Assembly: GCA_003123965.1 (NCBI GenBank)
Contig: NNSL01000240.1
Location: 1-9,810, forward strand
Direction: 5' to 3'
Source of the DNA: Balneolaceae bacterium SMO_bin1
GTDB lineage: Bacteria > Bacteroidota > Rhodothermia > Balneolales > Balneolaceae
DNA: 9,810 nucleotides
The notes under the pieces were generated by a model. It was not told where the DNA came from. It saw only the letters and a list, made by a program, of their open reading frames with translations, and searched no databases. Position numbers and translations under genes: made by a program. This document shows positions 6,116-9,810 of this stretch, piece after piece (position 1 is the stretch's first letter; every line of letters begins with the position of its first letter).

Positions 6116-7318
6116 ATGATAGACTATAACAAATTGGATTTTAATCTTGGCGATAATCGGCTTGTTGGGCAGGAAAAAGCGCGAAATTATATCAAGCGGA
6201 TTTTAAACTCCGGGCGGCTGGGGCATGCTTACCTATTTTCCGGACCGGCAGGCAGTGGTAAAACAGCGCTGGCGCTCTCGTTTGCCGAAGTAATTAACGG
6301 AATCGATAATTTGACTGACCTCGGCTCGCAAGCATTTTCCAAAAAGTCATCGTGGTTAAATCACCCCGACATTCACATTTTCCTGCCCGTTCCAACCAGC
6401 TTTAACGTTGATAATCTGCGCGAGCGGCTTACCCTGCTGGATAAAAACCCGTACGAGGTCGTCGACTTCAGTCACCGGCCTTCGCTTACCAATGATGACA
6501 GCACCAGTAACAAACAAGCCTTCTACCCTATTGATTTTTTTCATGAGGAGGTGCGCCCAAAAGCATTCCTAAAACCAAATGAAGGGCAAAAGACAGTCAT
6601 CATTCTTACCAATATTGAAACCATGCGCAAGGAGGCGGCCAACGCCTTTTTGAAATTACTGGAGGAGCCTTCGGAAGACTTGGTCTTTCTGCTTACTACT
6701 AACAGTACAGATGCTCTTCTACCCACAATTATATCGCGCTGCCAGCATATTCAGCTTTCCTCGCTGAGCACCAACGAAATTGAAAATGCTTTGGTGAAAT
6801 ATGATGACATTCCGCAGCAGGAAGCCGAATACCTGGCCCGCATATCGGGTGGCAACTACTCTATGGCACGTTTTTTTGACGTTGATGAATTAAAACAAAT
6901 GCGAGACCAAATTGTGACGTACCTCCGAAAATCGTACGCGCACGATGCTATGGCCCTTATCGAGATGGCCCAGAATTGGCACAGCCAGCATAATATTGAA
7001 GGCCAAATAACGCTCTTAAATGTGCTGGAAACGTTCTTGCGCGATCTGATGATTTACCGTGAAACGCAAAATGAGACACTCATAACCAATGTGCGTCAGA
7101 TTGAAACCATTAAAAAGTTTTGCAAAAGCCTGCAAGATGCACGCCTACAGGATATGATTGCGCAGCTGAACAGCTGCCGACCGTTATTATATCAATATGT
7201 GCAGCCAAAGATAATTTTTACAGTGCTGGCTCTGCGTTTCGGTCACCTAATGCGCGGGCTTGATCCCGAAATTTCACCGGATGAATCTTGGCAGCACTTA
7301 CCAGCCTTTAAGGAATAA
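6116..7318 (+). CDS. holB: DNA polymerase III clamp-loader subunit delta'
   Basis: This AAA+ protein is the delta' (or closely related) subunit of the clamp loader that places the beta sliding clamp on DNA. Visible marks are VGQEKARNYI (17-26), HAYLFSGPAGSGKT with an intact Walker A (43-50), the degenerate Walker B region followed by AANAFLKLLEEPS (174-186), TTN (194-196), and the SRC motif (207-209) that supplies the arginine finger. It is 400 aa, longer than the roughly 330 aa of E. coli delta'. The extra length lies partly between about residues 62 and 150, where the four-cysteine zinc site usually sits; those cysteines are absent. It could be mistaken for DnaX, but it lacks that protein's zinc site and long C-terminal tail. 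It follows ccmB by 2 bp and precedes dapF by 1 bp, so translation is probably coupled. Confidence 0.9.
   Translation: MIDYNKLDFNLGDNRLVGQEKARNYIKRILNSGRLGHAYLFSGPAGSGKTALALSFAEVINGIDNLTDLGSQAFSKKSSWLNHPDIHIFLPVPTSFNVDNLRERLTLLDKNPYEVVDFSHRPSLTNDDSTSNKQAFYPIDFFHEEVRPKAFLKPNEGQKTVIILTNIETMRKEAANAFLKLLEEPSEDLVFLLTTNSTDALLPTIISRCQHIQLSSLSTNEIENALVKYDDIPQQEAEYLARISGGNYSMARFFDVDELKQMRDQIVTYLRKSYAHDAMALIEMAQNWHSQHNIEGQITLLNVLETFLRDLMIYRETQNETLITNVRQIETIKKFCKSLQDARLQDMIAQLNSCRPLLYQYVQPKIIFTVLALRFGHLMRGLDPEISPDESWQHLPAFKE
7310..7314 (+). promoter_or_regulatory. Shine-Dalgarno site that fixes the dapF start
   Basis: AAGGA at 7310-7314, inside the last codons of holB, lies 5 nt before the ATG at 7320 and 8 nt before the adjacent ATG at 7323. 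It supports a dapF start here rather than at the in-frame ATG at 7260, which would overlap holB by 59 bp and add residues with no family resemblance. Confidence 0.6.
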
Positions 7319-7319
7319 T

Positions 7320-8147
7320 ATGATGGAGCTCGATTTTACGAAAATGCATGGTGCGGGCAATGATTTTATCATCATTGATAACCGAAATAAAATCTTAACG
7401 ATTGAGCAACTCATTGAGCTGGCACCGCGGCTTTGCCATCGCAAATTTGGCATTGGGGGCGACGGCATTATGGTGCTACAGTCCCCAGAGCGAAATAATC
7501 TAGATTACACCATGATTTACCGTAACGCTGATGGCAGCGATGCCGGCATGTGCGGCAATGGCGCGCGGTGCCTTGCCCTTTTTGCAGCAAATTTAGGCCT
7601 AGGAACCAGCCTTCAATTTAACGTGCATGATACAATCTATGAGGCTCGGGTAAGTGAAGCGGACAATTATGTACAGGTAGCGTTTCCAATGAGGGTAGAT
7701 ATTACTGAGGTTCGACTTGATGATTCAACCTTATATCAGATGCATGCCGGAACCGAACATATTGTACAGCAAGTGGGTGCGCAAATATTCGAGGACGATG
7801 AACTGCTTGCCAAACGAGGGCACCAACTGCGATATCATCAAAGATTTAACCCGCCCGGCACCAATGTAAATTTTATTCAGGGAACGAGCGATTCGGAATT
7901 AAAAATTAAGACCTACGAGCGTGGTGTTGAAAACCTAACGCTGGCTTGCGGAACGGGCGCTGTAGCCGGTGCAGTCGGCTGGCATCATATCAATGATTCC
8001 ACACTGGAACAGGCTGCAATTGATGCACAAGCTGAGGGCGGCAAGCTAAACGTGGAGTTTAATTTTAACCCTACTGCTAAAACATATAGCAACATTATTC
8101 TGGGCGGGCCAGCGCAATTTGTTTTCAACGGTACTTTAGTGCTTTAG
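7320..8147 (+). CDS. dapF: diaminopimelate epimerase
   Basis: DapF converts LL- to meso-diaminopimelate in the cytosol without a cofactor, providing the last lysine precursor and the cross-linking residue of peptidoglycan. With the start at 7320 the protein is 275 aa, the normal length, and begins with the family N-terminus FTKMHGAGNDF (6-16). The two catalytic cysteines are present: Cys78 in MCGNGARC (77-84) and Cys210 in ACGTGAVA (209-216). KFGIGGDG (42-49), PGTNVNFI (179-186) and ERGVENLT (200-207) are further signatures. The start may equally be the second ATG at 7323. It follows holB by 1 bp and is 48 bp upstream of the DUF5103 gene, with no terminator between them. Confidence 0.97.
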   Translation: MMELDFTKMHGAGNDFIIIDNRNKILTIEQLIELAPRLCHRKFGIGGDGIMVLQSPERNNLDYTMIYRNADGSDAGMCGNGARCLALFAANLGLGTSLQFNVHDTIYEARVSEADNYVQVAFPMRVDITEVRLDDSTLYQMHAGTEHIVQQVGAQIFEDDELLAKRGHQLRYHQRFNPPGTNVNFIQGTSDSELKIKTYERGVENLTLACGTGAVAGAVGWHHINDSTLEQAAIDAQAEGGKLNVEFNFNPTAKTYSNIILGGPAQFVFNGTLVL

Positions 8148-8195
8148 TGATTTAGCAAATGCATTCGGCAGCGCCTGTAGGTTAAACCAAAATAT

Positions 8196-9464
8196 ATGCC
8201 AAAACTTTGCAACATAGGGTTCATTTTATTGCTGACTTGGGCCTTATGTTCGTGTTCGGCCTACAATTCCGGGCAAGGTACGCTCTCAAATCAAAAAGCG
8301 AGCGAAACTGTTTCCGGCCGCTTTGCACTCTCGCAATCGGTAGCGCCTCCTGCTAATATTCAAAGTGTTTACCTATACCCCACCGGCAACGAGACGGCCC
8401 CGCCTGTTATAACTCTGAGTGAAAATTCGCTCACCCTGGAATTTGATTACCTGGGGTCTGGTGGCCGTCAATTTACGATCAGCATTTCACATCGTGACCG
8501 TAACTGGCAAGAAAGCCCCATTGGACCAAATGTGTATATGGATACCTTTTTTGAAACATCATTCAGCGGTGGAAAACAGAGTTTTGTGCAAGGCCCATCG
8601 TACCTGCATTACCAATACACTTTCCCCAACGAGCGCATCAGTCTCACCAAAAGCGGTAATTATTTGCTTTCCATTTCTGATTATCAGACTAATGAATTGC
8701 TGTTTCGCCTCCCGTTTTTTGTAACTGAAGATGCCGGAACACTAACTACCCGGATTGAGTCGCTTTTTACCCAGCGCGATGATGGCCGTACAATTGCACA
8801 GCCATTTAGTGAGTACCAATATCCCACGTTTGTGCAGCAGCCGCGGTTTGATTTGTCCTTTTTCTACGTGCAAAATCGTTTCTGGGGGCGCGCCCGCCAA
8901 ACGACCCTTTTTGATACGGCCACACCAGGCGAAGTGCATTTTCACTTGAGCCGCAGTCAATCTTTTTTGAGTGATTATGAGTTCAACGTCTTAGATCTGG
9001 CTAGCTTTAATGCAAACGGAAGCCAAATTATTGAATATCAACCTGCCAACATCCCGCCTGTTATCACCCTAAGAAGAGATATACAGCAGTTTAATCGAAC
9101 AGTTTCGTCCTACCCTGCATCGGTTCTGGGAATTCCGCAAGACGACTTACAAGCTCGCTATGGACGCGTCGAATTTTCGCTCGAAACTACTTCACGCATC
9201 CGGTCAACCGATGAAATTTACCTGGTGGGTGATTTCAACAATTGGATGATCGACTCTTCGTTTCGTATGCGCTACGATTCTACGGCGCGGCTCTGGCAAG
9301 GCAACGCTATGGTGAAACAAGGCATGTACGCCTACAAATATGTGAAGCTGGAAAACGGTTCAATTGATGATTTGGCACTTGACCAAAGCTTTACCGATCG
9401 CCGGCAGGAGTATCTTACTTTGTATATTTTCGCGATCCGCAGCGCCAATTTGATCGTTTGTTGA
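8196..9464 (+). CDS. DUF5103-type (type IX secretion 'plug') lipoprotein, C-terminus apparently frameshifted
   Basis: The sequence fits the DUF5103 family, which includes the periplasmic plug of the type IX secretion translocon SprA in Flavobacterium. Residues 1-20 are a signal peptide with a lipobox-like end (LCSC, Cys20), so a lipid-anchored protein is likely. The family core starts at about 54 (IQSVYLYPTG), followed by LTLEFDYLG (79-87), SISHRDRNWQES (96-107), LHYQYTFPN (137-145) and LTKSGNYLLSI (150-160). A C-terminal beta-sandwich resembling CBM48 includes IYLVGDFNNW (341-350) and KQGMYAYKYV (378-387). As read, the protein has 422 aa and ends in an atypical hydrophobic tail after Leu409. 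The family-like ending lies in another frame to 9493, which would give 432 aa. The family call is from remembered patterns, not a search. It is possibly co-transcribed with dapF. Confidence 0.78.
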   Translation: MPKLCNIGFILLLTWALCSCSAYNSGQGTLSNQKASETVSGRFALSQSVAPPANIQSVYLYPTGNETAPPVITLSENSLTLEFDYLGSGGRQFTISISHRDRNWQESPIGPNVYMDTFFETSFSGGKQSFVQGPSYLHYQYTFPNERISLTKSGNYLLSISDYQTNELLFRLPFFVTEDAGTLTTRIESLFTQRDDGRTIAQPFSEYQYPTFVQQPRFDLSFFYVQNRFWGRARQTTLFDTATPGEVHFHLSRSQSFLSDYEFNVLDLASFNANGSQIIEYQPANIPPVITLRRDIQQFNRTVSSYPASVLGIPQDDLQARYGRVEFSLETTSRIRSTDEIYLVGDFNNWMIDSSFRMRYDSTARLWQGNAMVKQGMYAYKYVKLENGSIDDLALDQSFTDRRQEYLTLYIFAIRSANLIVC

Positions 9465-9493
9465 AGGTAAATCGGACTATTTCTAATCCATAA
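9423..9493 (+). other. out-of-frame C-terminal tail of the DUF5103 gene (1-bp deletion suspected)
   Basis: After the TTG codon at 9420-9422 the annotated frame gives 13 aberrant residues and a TGA at 9462-9464. From 9425, in the frame reached by adding one base, the DNA reads YFRDPQRQFDRLLKVN and six more residues to a TAA at 9491-9493. This resembles the usual DUF5103 ending, in which a YYR-like strand is followed by RYDRLI. One missing G in the TTG-TAT context (TTGG restored) would give a Leu-Val-Tyr-Phe-Arg continuation. The TAA then abuts the terminator region exactly. Confidence 0.7.
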
Positions 9494-9528
9494 AAAAAGC
9501 TCCAACGTTAAACCCAACGCTGGAGCTT
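9492..9528 (-). terminator. rho-independent terminator of the minus-strand outer-membrane barrel gene
   Basis: An inverted repeat spans 9497-9528: AAGCTCCA pairs with TGGAGCTT, then one A/C mismatch, then CGTT pairs with AACG around the loop AAACCC. On the minus strand the hairpin is followed directly by a seven-T tract (complement of A at 9492-9498), so it terminates the gene whose stop is at 9554-9552. No T tract follows it on the plus strand, so it is at best a weak terminator for the convergent DUF5103 gene. Confidence 0.85.
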
Positions 9529-9551
9529 GGTCAATCTCTTCTACCAGTCAA

Positions 9552-9810
9552 CTAAAAATCGATGCCTATTGAAATATAGTGCACGGGGCTGCCGTCAAAT
9601 CCGTCGCGGTAGTATGGCCAGCCAACATCGTAGCGCAGCGGCAGACCAAACACTATGGTTCGCAGGCCAAAGCCAGCTCCAATGAGCACATCGCCCTGCG
9701 GTGCAGGTAATTCTTGCCCATTGCGTGTTACGGTGCTCTCCTCGCGAATTTTAAAGTTAAGATCGGCATCGTTGACGAAATATGGCTGATTAGAATTCGG
9801 CAGCGTGTAA
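9552..9810 (-). CDS. C-terminal part of an outer-membrane beta-barrel protein (BamA/Omp85-like), 5' end outside window
   Basis: A minus-strand frame is open from the right edge to a TAG at 9554-9552, giving 86 residues. The last part alternates short hydrophobic strands and turns: VLIGAGFGLRT, IVFGLPLRYDVGWP, and the terminal strand HYISIGIDF ending in Phe. A C-terminal Phe on an amphipathic strand is the recognition signal for outer-membrane barrel assembly. The GLRT-GLPLRYDVGWP pattern suits the last strands of an Omp85/BamA-like or related surface-antigen barrel. In Bacteroidota and Rhodothermia such barrels often end larger proteins with N-terminal repeat domains, which cannot be seen here. 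The barrel class is fairly sure; the exact family is not. It is followed by a strong terminator. Confidence 0.75.
   Translation of the reverse strand, partial: YTLPNSNQPYFVNDADLNFKIREESTVTRNGQELPAPQGDVLIGAGFGLRTIVFGLPLRYDVGWPYYRDGFDGSPVHYISIGIDF

Noticed and set aside
7260..7319. N-terminal extension of dapF from the ATG at 7260
   Set aside because: It overlaps holB by 59 bp and adds 20 residues without family resemblance; the ATG at 7320 has a Shine-Dalgarno site and gives the normal DapF length.

Overview
The window looks like a chromosomal housekeeping segment from a Bacteroidota/FCB-group bacterium, most likely in or near Balneolaceae (Rhodothermia). The clues are a DUF5103-type (type IX secretion 'plug') protein, an outer-membrane barrel ending in Phe, a promoter matching the Bacteroidota form TTG-N17-23-TAnnTTTG, and start codons that mostly lack a Shine-Dalgarno sequence. 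The taxon is inferred from gene content and style, not from a marker gene.

Left edge (1-1034): the C-terminal tail of an unidentified plus-strand protein; an unrecognised 110-aa minus-strand gene; then a plus-strand gene of about 96 codons with the best ribosome binding site in the window but an in-frame TAA at codon 19. Its remaining codons are open and read like a small thioredoxin/glutaredoxin-fold protein, so it is called a pseudogene (or a sequence error).

Minus-strand block (5313 down to 1037): ptsN-like PTS IIA, then a PBP4-type D-Ala-D-Ala carboxypeptidase (dacB), then a sigma-54-dependent NtrC/NtrX-family response regulator, then folD. Gaps are 23, 5 and 52 bp, so it is probably one operon, read from a Bacteroidota-type promoter at 5347-5378. 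It joins phosphotransfer signalling, peptidoglycan remodelling, sigma-54 control and one-carbon metabolism.

Plus-strand block (5445 to about 9493): ccmB (haem-exporter permease, without other ccm genes nearby), holB (DNA polymerase III delta'), dapF (diaminopimelate epimerase) and a DUF5103 lipoprotein. The first three are separated by 2 and 1 bp. The DUF5103 gene appears to carry a 1-bp deletion near 9422: the family-like C-terminus continues in another frame to a stop at 9491-9493.

Right edge: the 3' end of a minus-strand outer-membrane beta-barrel gene (stop at 9552-9554), followed on its own strand by a strong hairpin-plus-T-tract terminator that separates it from the converging DUF5103 gene.

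No mobile element, CRISPR array, RNA gene or clearly novel system is visible. The points most worth checking are the two broken reading frames, the ptsN-dacB-regulator grouping, the stand-alone ccmB and the delta' subunit without its usual zinc cysteines.
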